Assembly (NCBI GenBank): GCA_021646415.1
Contig: SOEU01000001.1
Location: 62,001-126,000 of the forward strand
Source: Candidatus Brocadia sp.
GTDB lineage: Bacteria; Planctomycetota; Brocadiia; Brocadiales; Brocadiaceae
Length of the DNA stretch: 64,000 nt
Direction: 5' to 3'
Every line of letters begins with the position of its first letter. Positions within the stretch are counted from its first letter, which is position 1. The notes beneath the pieces were generated by a model. It saw only the letters and a list, made by a program, of their open reading frames with translations. It was not told where the DNA came from and did not search any database. Positions 18,299 through 27,674 of this stretch are shown here, piece by piece. Both the position numbers and the translations under genes were made by a program.

Positions 18299-18447
18299 CT
18301 CTTGTTCTCTTAAAGAATAAAATGTTCTTGACATTCATCTGTATAGCTGATAATTTCAGATGTCGTTTTTTTTGTAAAGTATGTGTAGTATGTGTCTAAA
18401 CACATATAAGTTATATACTGCATGTTACTAAGAAGGAGTACCCAAAG

Positions 18448-18633
18448 ATGCGGTTTTTTTCTGGTGTTAAGAACAATTGGAAATCTGGGCTTATTGTATC
18501 GCTGATTTCCATTTTACTTTCTTTGTTAATAGCGGAAGCCGCCAATACCCCATCCATGATGGGGATAACCACAACTATTTGCAGTTCAATCCAACCAGAC
18601 ATCGCTGCTTGTTTCGATTTAGTTCGCCTCTGA
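18448..18633 (+). pseudogene. Truncated copy 1 of the sulP 5' end
   Basis: This 61-codon frame (MRFFSGVKNNWKSGLIVSLI...) aligns with the first roughly 50 residues of the SulP transporter at 19210, then ends at a stop. It keeps a good ribosome binding site (AAGGAG). The sequence after it matches the region upstream of the next copy, so the repeat unit includes both leader and 5' coding sequence. It cannot encode a transporter. A short membrane peptide is possible but unproven. Confidence 0.75.
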
Positions 18634-18819
18634 AATTTTGTTAAACCAATTGTCAGCTACAGGAAATTTAGTTGTTTAATTTTTTACCGTGGTGGATTTT
18701 TGTTTTAAAGATTGTTTAATATAACTAAATATTTTAATATTATTAATCAAGGAATTGCTTACTCTCAATCTGGCAGGTTTTTCCCTCGCCAGCCATGAAA
18801 TACCAAGGAGCGCACGAAA

Positions 18820-18957
18820 ATGCAGTTTTTTTCTAGTCATAAAAACAACTGGGAATCTGGTTTTATTGTACCATTGGTTTCTATTTCACTTCCCATATCA
18901 TCCGTATCCGCCAAATCTCCACCTTTTCTTAAACGAATCGTACCGAGACGGGCATAA
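18820..18957 (+). pseudogene. Decayed copy 2 of the sulP 5' end
   Basis: ATG at 18820 (MQFFSSHKNNWESGFIV...), preceded by AAGGAGCGCACG almost as in front of the intact gene. It matches the SulP N-terminus for about 30 residues, then is frameshifted; the remaining homology continues in another frame. The spacing between the three ATGs is 372 and 390 bp, which marks a tandem array. Confidence 0.72.
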
Positions 18958-19209
18958 TCACGGCCATTTGCAGTACTATCCAACCAGACCTAAGTTGTTG
19001 CTTTGACTTAGTCTACCTTCAAAATGTATTGCTAAATTCATTACCAGCAATAGAGTTCCATTGGTAGATTTTTTCAACCGAAACGGTCTTTCGTTTTAAG
19101 ATTATTTATTATAATTAAATTTTTCAATTTTATTGATTCAGGAATTATTCATTCTCAATCTGACAGAGAAAAGCTGTCTGTTAGAAAAATATTAAGGAGC
19201 GCACCCAAA

Positions 19210-20883
19210 ATGCAGTTTTTTTCTTATGTTAAGAACAACTGGAAACCGGGGCTTACGGTAGCACTGGTTTCTATTCCACTTGCAGTATCATTATCGGTGG
19301 CTGCCAATGCCTCACCCGTAATGGGGATAATTACAGCCGTTTGGGCTGGTATTGTTGCGGCCATATTCGGAGGCAGTAATTATAATATCGTCGGGCCCAC
19401 GGGAGCACTTTCGGGGATGTTAGCTGTTTTTGCTATCAATTACGGTAACGCCTCGCTTCCTTTGTTGGCAATATTAAGCGGAGCTATCATCTTAGTGTTT
19501 TTTGCCCTGCGTTTTGAGAGATATATTGTCCTTATTCCTTCAAGCGTTATGCACGGATTTACTCTCGGTGTTGCTTTAATAATAGGGTTAAACCAGTTGA
19601 ATTATGCCTTGGGGCTGAAAGGCTTGCCAGTGCACGAGCACCTTTTGCAAAATGTAATGGAGTCATTCATGCACATTGGCCAGTTAGATGTTGGGACAAT
19701 TATATTGTTTATGGTTGCCATGGCAGTAATTTTCACCTTCTCAAAATTAATACCTCAAGTCCCCGGGCCTATTATCGTAGCTCCTATCGGGATGTTTTTA
19801 GGGTATCTGTCTGAAAACGGATTTATCAGCATGCATTTTCAAACCTTGCATACCAGGTTTGGCGAAATTGGCTCAAAGATTTACCAGATGCCGAACTTTT
19901 CCACTTACATCACGAATATTAACCTGCTTAAAACCGCCTTTGCCATTGCCGTTATTGCTATATTGGAAACCCTTATCTCGGCCAAGATAGCAGACAATAT
20001 GACCAACACAAAATCTCAGCGAAGGAAAGAGATGATGGGATTGGGTCTTGCCAATATCGCTTCGGGAATTTTTGGTGGTATTCCTGCCACGGCAGCTCTT
20101 GCACGAACCGCACTAAATGTTAAAAGTGGAGCCAACCACAAGACTTCGGCTGTAATCAGTTGTGTTCTTATTGGTGTTATTTCCGTAGTATTTTTGTCAT
20201 ACTTCAAGTATCTTCCCTTAGCCGTGATAGCTTCAATTTTAGTATATGTTGCTATCCAAATGGTCGGTGCCGAGCACTTCGTACACATCTATCAGCATGA
20301 TAAAAAGGCCTTTGCCCTGTCGTTTATGGTTGCAGGTGTGACTTTGGTGGAAGATCCAGTATTTGGTATTCTAATTGGTGCAATTATCGCGCTTTTGATG
20401 TTAGTTAATCATCTCTCCAGAGCCAAGTGTGAAATAAGCATACATAGGGATAAAAAAATGGTTGCCAGGCTGCAGACTATTAAGTTTAATGAGATAGAGA
20501 AGCCATTTGGCGATGTTGTTGTGTATCGTTTTGCTGGCCAGATAAATTACATCAACTCGCAGGCACATATTGAAAATTTAAGTAATCTCAACGGCGTGCA
20601 TACGGTGATCTTAAACTTCAGAAACCTCTTCTACATAGATTTAGATGGTATGAATGCTTTGGAGGAAATAATCAATACCAACAAGGCTCGGGGTAAAAAA
20701 GTGATCATTACCAGTGCAGGACCACTCATTATTCAGGTTCTGGTTAAAACCGGATGGTATAAAGAATTGAAAGAGCAAAATCTGGTATTTAATAGTACAA
20801 CAGAGGCGCTCGAATCTCTGGGTTTTGAAATCGACAAAGATATTCCCGATGTGAAGGTATTAAAAACATATCAGTTTGCGTAG
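19210..20883 (+). CDS. SulP family inorganic anion transporter
   Basis: A full-length 557-residue SulP/SLC26-type permease. The N-terminal signature MQFFSYVKNNWKPGLTVALVSIPLAVSLSVA leads into about 10-12 membrane segments, with GGSNYNIVGPTGALSGML near residue 57 and LANIASGIFGGIPATAALARTALN near residue 278, both typical of the transport core. A C-terminal STAS domain starts at about residue 440 (VVVYRFAGQINYINSQAHIENL). The substrate may be sulfate, bicarbonate or another anion and cannot be decided here. AAGGAGCGCACCC precedes the ATG. Two decayed copies of its 5' end lie directly upstream, so the promoter region is duplicated too. Confidence 0.9.
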   Translation: MQFFSYVKNNWKPGLTVALVSIPLAVSLSVAANASPVMGIITAVWAGIVAAIFGGSNYNIVGPTGALSGMLAVFAINYGNASLPLLAILSGAIILVFFALRFERYIVLIPSSVMHGFTLGVALIIGLNQLNYALGLKGLPVHEHLLQNVMESFMHIGQLDVGTIILFMVAMAVIFTFSKLIPQVPGPIIVAPIGMFLGYLSENGFISMHFQTLHTRFGEIGSKIYQMPNFSTYITNINLLKTAFAIAVIAILETLISAKIADNMTNTKSQRRKEMMGLGLANIASGIFGGIPATAALARTALNVKSGANHKTSAVISCVLIGVISVVFLSYFKYLPLAVIASILVYVAIQMVGAEHFVHIYQHDKKAFALSFMVAGVTLVEDPVFGILIGAIIALLMLVNHLSRAKCEISIHRDKKMVARLQTIKFNEIEKPFGDVVVYRFAGQINYINSQAHIENLSNLNGVHTVILNFRNLFYIDLDGMNALEEIINTNKARGKKVIITSAGPLIIQVLVKTGWYKELKEQNLVFNSTTEALESLGFEIDKDIPDVKVLKTYQFA

Positions 20884-21409
20884 GTTCATTGCGCAGGAAG
20901 TTTTTTTCTTGCAGTTTATAGTGTTACTGGTAGAACTGTCGTCTCTTTTATCCTTATGTACCCATTTGTTGCTTTTGTTCTGGTCAGCAATGACGATCGA
21001 TCTGATGATGAAAAGAGGGGTGTAAATAAACGTAAATCGTCATTAAATTCAACGCTATGAGACGATAACATGGTTGGAAGATGGAGAGGAGAAGCGGCCA
21101 GAGGCATAATTGTCAGAAGGGTTCGATATATAATTTGTAACGGGCATTGTTTATTTTAGCAAAATGTTTTTGAATGAAGTGGGCAGGTGGGCAGGTATGA
21201 AATTTTATAAAACGGATTCTTTCAAAGAGTCCGCATTTTTTATTAAAAATTTATCTGGATTACGGGTTGCACATCAAAATTTCAGGGATAAAGGGATAAA
21301 CTGTACAGAAATTAAAGTGGCAAATTCTCATGAACTCAGTATAATAATTTTTTTCTGGGTTTTTGTATTTTGGTGATGGACTACCCCTGGCAGGAAGGAA
21401 AAGGGAGGT
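20884..21409. other. Intergenic region sulP-gdhA
   Basis: About 525 bp with only short frames of no recognisable similarity (for example 21164-21376, whose product has no family features). It presumably holds the gdhA promoter. No RNA gene or convincing palindrome was seen. Confidence 0.4.
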
Positions 21410-22660
21410 ATGAAAGATAATAATATCCTCTATGAAACGGCACTCAAGCAATTTGATACCGTAGCAGATATGCTGAATATAGAAGATGGCATAAGGGAGC
21501 GCATGCGAAATCCAAAACGCTCCCTTATTGTTTCTGTACCCGTTAAAATGGACAACGGCAAAACAAAGGTATTCACAGGTTATCGGGTACAGCATGACAT
21601 AACGCTCGGTCCTTCCAAAGGTGGTATTCGTTACCATCCTAATGTTGACCTTGAAGAGGTCTCAGCCCTTGCCATGTTAATGACGTGGAAGTGCGCCCTC
21701 ATGCACATGCCCTATGGTGGTGCTAAAGGAGGCGTTCAATGCAATCCGGAAGAAATGTCAGAAAACGAGCTGGAACGTATGACCCGGCGTTACACCACGG
21801 AAATTGTTCAAATCATAGGGCCAGACAAGGACATCCCTGCCCCGGATCTTTACACCAATTCACAAACGATGGCATGGATGATGGATACGTATAGCATGCA
21901 GCAAGGCAACACGGTTCCTGGTGTCGTTACCGGTAAACCCTTATTATTAGGTGGTTCGTTAGGAAGGGCAGAAGGCACTGGCAGAGGGGTTGCCTATATG
22001 GTAATGGAGGCGGCGCGGGTGTTATATAAAGAACTTCGTGGCTTACGCGTGGCCATTCAGGGTATGGGTAATGTCGGTTCTGTCGCTGCAAGGCTTTTAT
22101 ATGAACAGGGTTGTAATATTGTAGCCATAAGCGATGTGAGTGGTGGTGCGTATAATCCAAAGGGCATTCTTGTTCCTTATCTTCTACACCATATTAAAGA
22201 ACACAAGCATGTTATTGGTTTAAGGGAAGCTGATTCCATAACCAATGAAGAGCTTTTTGAACTGGATTGTGATGTTATTATTCCGGCGGCTATTGAAGGG
22301 CAGATTACCGAACAAAATGCCGACAAGGTTAAGGCGAAAATTATCGTAGAAGGCGCCAATGGTCCGACAACACCAGAAGCGGATAAGATATTGCAGGCCA
22401 AAAAGGTGTTTTTAGTGCCTGATATCCTGGCCAATGCTGGTGGCGTAACGGTCTCGTATTTTGAATGGGTGCAGGACATTCAGTATTATTTCTGGAGCGA
22501 AGAGGACATTCAGAAGAAGTTAAAGGATGTCATGGTTAGTACATTCAACCGTGTGCTGGCACTTTCTAATAAGCAGGGTGTGGATATGAGAACCGCCGCA
22601 TTGATGCTGGGCATAGGGCGTGTGGCAGAAGCCAAAAAAATGCGCGGTCTATATCCCTGA
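21410..22660 (+). CDS. gdhA: Glutamate dehydrogenase (Glu/Leu/Phe/Val family)
   Basis: A 416-residue hexameric-type dehydrogenase. The substrate-binding region shows KGGIRYHP near residue 70, K94 in MTWKCALMHMPYGGAKGG, and the catalytic lysine at about 106. GPDKDIPAPDLYTNSQTMAWMMD follows. The Rossmann domain starts near residue 214 (VAIQGMGNVGSVAARLL). The enzyme interconverts 2-oxoglutarate plus ammonium with glutamate, using NAD(P)H. This is a fitting ammonium-assimilation step for a nitrogen-metabolising organism, though coenzyme preference is not readable. AAGGA lies about 10 nt before the ATG. The MFS gene follows within 15 bp and may be cotranscribed. Confidence 0.93.
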   Translation: MKDNNILYETALKQFDTVADMLNIEDGIRERMRNPKRSLIVSVPVKMDNGKTKVFTGYRVQHDITLGPSKGGIRYHPNVDLEEVSALAMLMTWKCALMHMPYGGAKGGVQCNPEEMSENELERMTRRYTTEIVQIIGPDKDIPAPDLYTNSQTMAWMMDTYSMQQGNTVPGVVTGKPLLLGGSLGRAEGTGRGVAYMVMEAARVLYKELRGLRVAIQGMGNVGSVAARLLYEQGCNIVAISDVSGGAYNPKGILVPYLLHHIKEHKHVIGLREADSITNEELFELDCDVIIPAAIEGQITEQNADKVKAKIIVEGANGPTTPEADKILQAKKVFLVPDILANAGGVTVSYFEWVQDIQYYFWSEEDIQKKLKDVMVSTFNRVLALSNKQGVDMRTAALMLGIGRVAEAKKMRGLYP

Positions 22661-22675
22661 TTGAAATATTCGTTT

Positions 22676-23941
22676 ATGGAAGCGCCACAGAGTAAACAGC
22701 AAGAAGAAGTTGCTGTGAAAAAAAGCCTTAACCTTTCCATCAAAGATGGGGTGGCATTTGCTGCAACAACAGGGTTCGGAGATAATTATATCAATCCTTT
22801 CGCCGTAGCCCTGGGTGCAAGTAATTTCCAGATTGGTTTGTTAAGTTCCCTACCGCAGTTCCTTCCCGCACTTATACAACTGAAGGTTGCCGACGTGACC
22901 GAGCGGCTTGGGAGTCGCAAGAAGATTATTGTACGTTCAGTCTTTTTCCATGCCTTTATGTTACTCCCCATTGCTTTCATTCCGTATCTGCCTGAATTTC
23001 TTCAGGTCGGTGCGCTTATTGGTTTTTGCACCCTGTATATGCTCTTTGCCTCTCTTGCTGGCCCGGCATGGGGTTCTCTGATGGCAGACCTTGTACCTGT
23101 AAGAAGAAGGGGGGCATTTTTCAGTAAACGTTCAAGGCTTATTGGTATCGTTACTTTAGCCACCACCTTTTTGGCAGGTTACATCCTGCACCTATCCAAG
23201 ACTCAGTCGCTTGTTGGCTTTACCGTCATTTTTTCCCTCGCCATGATTTCACGATATATCTCGTGTTATTTCTTAAGCAGGATGTATGAACCGCCTCTGG
23301 AAGTAATGCGCGAGCACTACTTCTCGTTCGGGGCATTTCTGCGAAGGCTCAATATCGGAAATTTTGGGAAATATGTGGTCTTCCAGAGTTCTTTTAACTT
23401 TGCGGTCTTTCTTGCCTCACCATTTTTCCCGGTATTTATGCTCCGCGATCTGGGGTTTTCATACCTTACTTATACCATCGTTGTTACAACCGTTCCCCTT
23501 GCTACTATCTTATCAATAAGTTACTGGGGGCGGTACTCAGATGTCCTTGGGAATCGCCGGGTTATGGGGATATGCAGTATCGTCGTATCAGTTTTGCCAG
23601 CCCTCTGGCTCATCTCCCATCAAATATACTTCCTCATAGGAATTCAGGTACTGGCCGGCTTTTTCTGGGGAGGGTTTAATTTATGTTCTTCCAATTTTAT
23701 TTATGAATCTGCAATCCCTGAAAAGCGGACGCGCTGCATTTCCTATTTTAACACCATCAACGGGCTTGCGATTTGTCTGGGAAACCTGCTCGGAGGTTTT
23801 CTGGCAACCCATATACCGCCTGTTTTTGGCTATCGGCTGCTTACCCTTTTCGCCATTTCATCATGCCTGAGAATTGTTTTATCCACTACCCTGCTAAGTC
23901 GGGTAAAGGAAATCAGAAAAGTTGTTAGCAATTCCGTGTAG
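22676..23941 (+). CDS. MFS transporter
   Basis: A roughly 420-residue major facilitator with about 12 hydrophobic segments. The cytoplasmic loop between segments 2 and 3 carries ADVTERLGSRKKIIVRS, an MFS motif A-like stretch; a second half-repeat shows YWGRYSDVLGNRRVMG. The substrate is not evident. The ATG at 22676 is preferred; a TTG immediately after the gdhA stop (22661) would add five residues. The close spacing suggests an operon with gdhA, but no substrate link should be assumed. Confidence 0.82.
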   Translation: MEAPQSKQQEEVAVKKSLNLSIKDGVAFAATTGFGDNYINPFAVALGASNFQIGLLSSLPQFLPALIQLKVADVTERLGSRKKIIVRSVFFHAFMLLPIAFIPYLPEFLQVGALIGFCTLYMLFASLAGPAWGSLMADLVPVRRRGAFFSKRSRLIGIVTLATTFLAGYILHLSKTQSLVGFTVIFSLAMISRYISCYFLSRMYEPPLEVMREHYFSFGAFLRRLNIGNFGKYVVFQSSFNFAVFLASPFFPVFMLRDLGFSYLTYTIVVTTVPLATILSISYWGRYSDVLGNRRVMGICSIVVSVLPALWLISHQIYFLIGIQVLAGFFWGGFNLCSSNFIYESAIPEKRTRCISYFNTINGLAICLGNLLGGFLATHIPPVFGYRLLTLFAISSCLRIVLSTTLLSRVKEIRKVVSNSV

Positions 23942-24086
23942 CATTGCATATTTAGCTTACGCTTGCATTTTCTGATTTTTAGCGGTATCTTTATCTTAAT
24001 TTTTATTGTGACGAGAAAAAATTGGTTAATGACTGATTTAAGAATTACCGAATCTACCATTGAACAAGCCACCCTTGCCTGGTTTG

Positions 24087-25346
24087 ATGAACTGGGATAT
24101 ACTGTACTTTTTTTCAAATACTCCCTTGCTTATTAAATCATTACTCATCTTTATCCTCACCTATGTTATCATCTCCGCCCAGAAGATGAAGTGGCATAAG
24201 CTTGACAGACCCTCGGGGGCGTTGCTTGGTGCCGTGTTGATGGTGCTTTCCGGCGTATTAACATTGGACGAGGCATACCGGGCGGTGGATTTTAATACCA
24301 TTTTGTTGCTACTGGGCATGATGATCCTCATTGGCTATCTCAAGGTAGCAAATTGTTTCAAGTATCTCTCTTATTTGCTGATTACCCATGCCAGGAATTC
24401 CTTTCTTTTGCTGTGTTTTGTATCTTTTTCCAGTGGTATCTTGTCGGCACTGTTTGTTAATGACACCATCTGTCTGATGTTTACTCCTCTTTTGATACTT
24501 GCATTAAATCAAACGAAGCTTAATCCAGTACCGTATCTCATAGCCCTGGCAACCTCATCTAATATTGGAAGCGTAGTTACCTTAACCGGAAATCCTCAAA
24601 ATATGCTCATAGGCGTTTTTTCAAAGATACCCTATCTGGATTTCACCCTGCATCTCATGCCTGTTGGGATAGTAAGCCTTATAGCCAATGTGCTCATCAT
24701 TTATGGAGTATTCAGAAAGGATATTAACTTTAAAAAATTGGACCCCATCATACTGGTAAAACCAGAACTTGACGGAAAGCTTACCACAAAATCTCTCTTT
24801 GTGCTCTTCTGCATTTTTTTTGGGTTTGTCTTTACAGGCAATCTTCCGTTATCAGCAATAACCGGCGGGCTTGCATTGATTATCATATCAGGGACAAAAC
24901 CTCAATACGTGCTGGAAAAGGTTGATTGGACCCTGCTACTCTTTTTCAGCGGGCTGTTTATTGTGGTGGGTGGTATCAATAAGGCCGGTTTTTTAATCCT
25001 GGCACATAATGCCGTTGAGCCCTATCTGGGAAAGACCGAATCCAGCCAGATTGTTCATTTCAGCATCTTTTCCGTGATTGCCTCCAACCTTGTCTCAAAT
25101 GTGCCTTTTGTCTTGTTGTCGGCTGCCTGGATTGAGAAGTTTCTTGATCCAAAGACCATGTGGTATGTGCTGGCCATGAGTAGCACGTTTGCTGGAAATC
25201 TCACCATTATGGGCTCTGTGGCTAATATGATTGTTTTAGAACTTTCGAAGGAATATGTCCACGTGGGATTCTGGGATTTTTTTAAGGTAGGGTTTACTAC
25301 CACGGTAATTTCTACCATTATTGGAATTATTATTTTGATTCATTAA
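24087..25346 (+). CDS. ArsB/NhaD-type (SLC13-like) permease
   Basis: A roughly 419-residue membrane protein of the ion transporter superfamily. Typical features are FNTILLLLGMMILIGYL near the N-terminus, LFVNDTICLMFTPLL near residue 125, ATSSNIGSVVTLTGNPQNMLIG near residue 158 (the conserved helical-hairpin loop), and a matching second half with SNLVSNVPFVLLSAAW and SSTFAGNLTIMGSVANMIV. Families sharing this pattern carry arsenite, sodium/proton exchange or dicarboxylates. The motifs favour ArsB/NhaD but do not fix the ion. The start is uncertain: ATG at 24087, or TTG at 24060 adding nine residues. Confidence 0.82.
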   Translation: MNWDILYFFSNTPLLIKSLLIFILTYVIISAQKMKWHKLDRPSGALLGAVLMVLSGVLTLDEAYRAVDFNTILLLLGMMILIGYLKVANCFKYLSYLLITHARNSFLLLCFVSFSSGILSALFVNDTICLMFTPLLILALNQTKLNPVPYLIALATSSNIGSVVTLTGNPQNMLIGVFSKIPYLDFTLHLMPVGIVSLIANVLIIYGVFRKDINFKKLDPIILVKPELDGKLTTKSLFVLFCIFFGFVFTGNLPLSAITGGLALIIISGTKPQYVLEKVDWTLLLFFSGLFIVVGGINKAGFLILAHNAVEPYLGKTESSQIVHFSIFSVIASNLVSNVPFVLLSAAWIEKFLDPKTMWYVLAMSSTFAGNLTIMGSVANMIVLELSKEYVHVGFWDFFKVGFTTTVISTIIGIIILIH

Positions 25347-25676
25347 TGCGGATTTTTATTTCTTAGAACGGGGGAAAGAGGATTATTGGTATGAAATTTT
25401 AAGATAACAAAAATGCAACCACTGGACTGATAACCACCCCTCTTTCCCCTCCTTCGCAAGGAGGGGATTAGGGGAGGTGAGATAAACGCTTTACAATATC
25501 TTCCCATGCAAAGTGGGGACTTCGCCGTGGTGTTTTCGACTTCCTTCGGCATGACGTCATTCCAAGCGGAGTCAAGGAATCAGTGGAACGATGAAGGGGA
25601 GTTCTTCCACCAGAATTGTCATATGGGTTCTTGTCACAGGCGTCACATAAATAAAAAGAAACCTCTGTCTATCAAG
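25347..25676. other. Intergenic region with a hairpin repeat
   Basis: Between two convergent genes. It holds a strong hairpin, CCCCTCCTT-CGC-AAGGAGGGG at 25446-25466, of a kind that recurs in related form near 54170-54205. It may serve as a bidirectional terminator or be a REP-type repeat. No gene seen. Confidence 0.5.
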
Positions 25677-26270
25677 TTAAACGCCCTTATCCTGCTTCTT
25701 CATAAATTCATCGATCTTTTTACTGATCCTTTTGGCCTCTTCTTTCCCTAAAACGAGTTCTGCAAAATCCGTGGCAATCTCTGCTGCCTGGTCCGAAGAG
25801 ATTCCCTTGACCCTTGAAATCTTCCAGACTCCATCTTCTACCACCAAGGTGCACTCCCCGAATCTTTCTTTCATAGGTAATCCACCGCTATTCAGGAGGA
25901 ATTTTATATCCTCAGGATTCTGGTTAACCTTCAGGGTTTCCTCCATATCAGGGATACTTGAGTGGATTTTTACAAGAGCGGTGTTGCCGCCGACTGATGT
26001 ACTTACGATCTCCTGCCGGGCCGCATTATGTGCGAGGTCAATAACTTCGGTGAGCCTTGCCGGAGTGATCTTTTTTACGTATTTTATGAGTTCCAGCCAA
26101 TTGATAATCGTGGTGTCAGTTTTTGAGATGAAGGAATATGCCCTGTCGTAGTCGTTGTTCCTCACGGCATGAAGATATTTCTCTACAACTATTCTCGGAG
26201 CGTCTTGGGCATAGCTAACTCCGCTAAAGACAATCATGGCAACGAAAAGAACGGAAATTAATTTTCTCAT
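25677..26270 (-). CDS. Exported protein of unknown function (NTF2/DUF4878-like fold possible)
   Basis: A 197-residue protein with a clear Sec signal peptide (MRKLISVLFVAMIVFSGVSYAQ, cleavage after SYA). The mature part begins APRIVVEKYLHAVRNNDYDRAYSFIS, and later has ECTLVVEDGVWKISRV. This pattern of an N-terminal helix pair plus a sheet ending in VxDGxWKI is common in DUF4878/SnoaL-like exported proteins. AGGAGGT precedes the ATG at good distance. Function unknown. It is convergent with the permease gene and divergent from the DUF1264 gene. Confidence 0.75.
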   Translation of the reverse strand: MRKLISVLFVAMIVFSGVSYAQDAPRIVVEKYLHAVRNNDYDRAYSFISKTDTTIINWLELIKYVKKITPARLTEVIDLAHNAARQEIVSTSVGGNTALVKIHSSIPDMEETLKVNQNPEDIKFLLNSGGLPMKERFGECTLVVEDGVWKISRVKGISSDQAAEIATDFAELVLGKEEAKRISKKIDEFMKKQDKGV

Positions 26271-26644
26271 ATTTTTTACCTCCTCATGAAAATACCGTAT
26301 AATTACTCAAATAACATAATTTTATCATCATTAATCAATTTTGCCATGAAAAATAATAGAAATTTCCATCTTATTTATCCGGTTTTTCGGTGAAGACCAA
26401 CTTGTTTTATCCGTGTTTCATGTAAAAATGCATCTGACTTGCAAAACCGGAAGCCTTTTCCTTGATCATTTTCTTGTTTTTCAACTATGAGTATTTTCTA
26501 TTTTACCTCAGGATAAAGTGTGTGTTATAATGCCAAAAGAAATAGATGTACCGGATTTGTAAGAAAAAACCAAGGCGGAGGAAACAAGGTTACACGAACG
26601 ATCGATACAACAATTTCTTAATCAATCAACAAAAGGAGGTAAAA
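26271..26644. other. Divergent intergenic region
   Basis: Separates the divergent exported-protein gene (minus) and the DUF1264 gene (plus). AT-rich; should contain both promoters. Open frame continues upstream of 26645, but the strong ribosome site and signal peptide place the plus-strand start there. No repeat or RNA seen. Confidence 0.4.
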
Positions 26645-27400
26645 ATGAGTCGATATTCGTGCAGGACGATGGTGAATAATGTAGCTTTTGCTGTGGTAAT
26701 TGCGTTTCTCAGTCTGATGTTCATTCCCTTAAAAGGTGCTGTAGCAGAAAAGGGGGAGCATGGTGTTGAAAATGTTAATAAGTTAAAGTATGCTGATCCC
26801 GTCAAAGATATTCATCTCTACCTTTGTGCATTCCATATAGCCAAGAACAATCCGAAATTGGAGATAGAGGCTCACCATTATTGTTCGATGCGGAATCTCA
26901 ATATTAAGGGTGGCGGTATCCATCAGTGTATCATATATGACTCCAAGGATGTGCCTGCCAAGCTCCTTGGTATTGAGTACATTATCAGCGATGAGACTTA
27001 TCAGACACTTCCGGACAGTGAAAAAAAGTATTGGCATCCGCATGCGTATGAGATCATATCCGGACAGCTCATCGTGCCCGATTTAGCTGACATGGGTGAT
27101 AAGGCTCTTGAAGGTTTTTTAACGAGTTGGGGGAAGACATTCCATACCTGGCCTGATCCAACCACTGAGATCCCAATGGGCGAGCCGCTCCTCATGTGGT
27201 CTGCAGGGGGCGATGGGCAGATCAGCAAAGGGATGATAGACAAACGCGATAAGCAGTTTGGTATCTCTGCTGATGATCTCCGTGAACGAAGGAAGATCTA
27301 TGGATACCAGGTCCCGAACGTGAATGTGCCGAAGTCAATTGATGAGATTGGCCGGCAATGGACGAGTAAGGGGCCGGATAAGCCAGAGAAATTAAAATAA
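26645..27400 (+). CDS. Exported DUF1264 (OBAP-like) family protein
   Basis: A 251-residue protein. AAAGGAGGT 5 nt before the ATG at 26645 fixes the start, although the frame is open further upstream. Residues 1-32 are a signal peptide. The rest matches the DUF1264/oil-body-associated-protein family: HLYLCAFHIAKNNP, EAHHYCSMRN, GIHQCIIYDS, KLLGIEYIISDETYQTLP, WHPHAYEIISGQL. The family occurs in plants, fungi and bacteria with no proven biochemical role. The bacterial member here is exported to the periplasm or beyond. The histidine-rich conserved motifs could bind metal (inference). It stands alone, with no obvious partner. Confidence 0.85.
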   Translation: MSRYSCRTMVNNVAFAVVIAFLSLMFIPLKGAVAEKGEHGVENVNKLKYADPVKDIHLYLCAFHIAKNNPKLEIEAHHYCSMRNLNIKGGGIHQCIIYDSKDVPAKLLGIEYIISDETYQTLPDSEKKYWHPHAYEIISGQLIVPDLADMGDKALEGFLTSWGKTFHTWPDPTTEIPMGEPLLMWSAGGDGQISKGMIDKRDKQFGISADDLRERRKIYGYQVPNVNVPKSIDEIGRQWTSKGPDKPEKLK

Positions 27401-27540
27401 AAAACCACTGATGATCATAAATAAATCAGAAAGAGGGCAACCTTTTGTCAATTTGGACTGTTAAACATGCTCCGGAGCATTTCTGCTTTGGGAATTTTCA
27501 TTATACACAATTTTATGAGAAATATTTTTTAAATTTTGTA

Positions 27541-27612
27541 TTGACATTTCAACCGAAAATGTTTTGAATAATAAACGTTTGGAAAATTAAACATTTATTA
27601 TTGTAAACAGAA
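27541..27612 (+). promoter_or_regulatory. Sigma-70-like promoter with four 16-bp-spaced operator-like sites (left copy)
   Basis: TTGACA (27541-27546), a 17-bp spacer, then TTGAAT (27564-27569). Four 8-bp sites, AAATGTTT (27557), AAACGTTT (27573), AAACATTT (27589) and AAACAGAA (27605), start exactly 16 bp apart. The first overlaps the spacer and the -10 box, and the second covers the probable start point, an arrangement suited to repression. The same layout occurs at 34873-34944 on the minus strand. Confidence 0.75.
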
Positions 27613-27674
27613 TCTCTCATATCTCCCAACGAGAGACCCCGGTTCCTCCCGCAGGGTAAAACCTGCGGGAGGAA
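27613..27674 (+). ncRNA. Conserved two-hairpin leader (left copy)
   Basis: Stem 1 is TCTCTC (27613-27618) with GAGAGA (27631-27636), enclosing ATATCTCCCAAC. Stem 2 is a 13-bp stem TTCCTCCCGCAGG/CCTGCGGGAGGAA (27643-27655 and 27662-27674). No T-run follows, so it is not a standard intrinsic terminator. Sequence and structure recur in the right copy (34811-34872). Confidence 0.65.

Noticed and set aside
21164-21376. 70-codon frame upstream of gdhA
   Set aside because: No recognisable motif and weak start context; most likely chance.
27643-27674. GC-rich hairpin as an intrinsic terminator
   Set aside because: No T-run follows, and the same hairpin at 34811-34842 lies in the same place in a leader. 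A regulatory RNA reading fits better.
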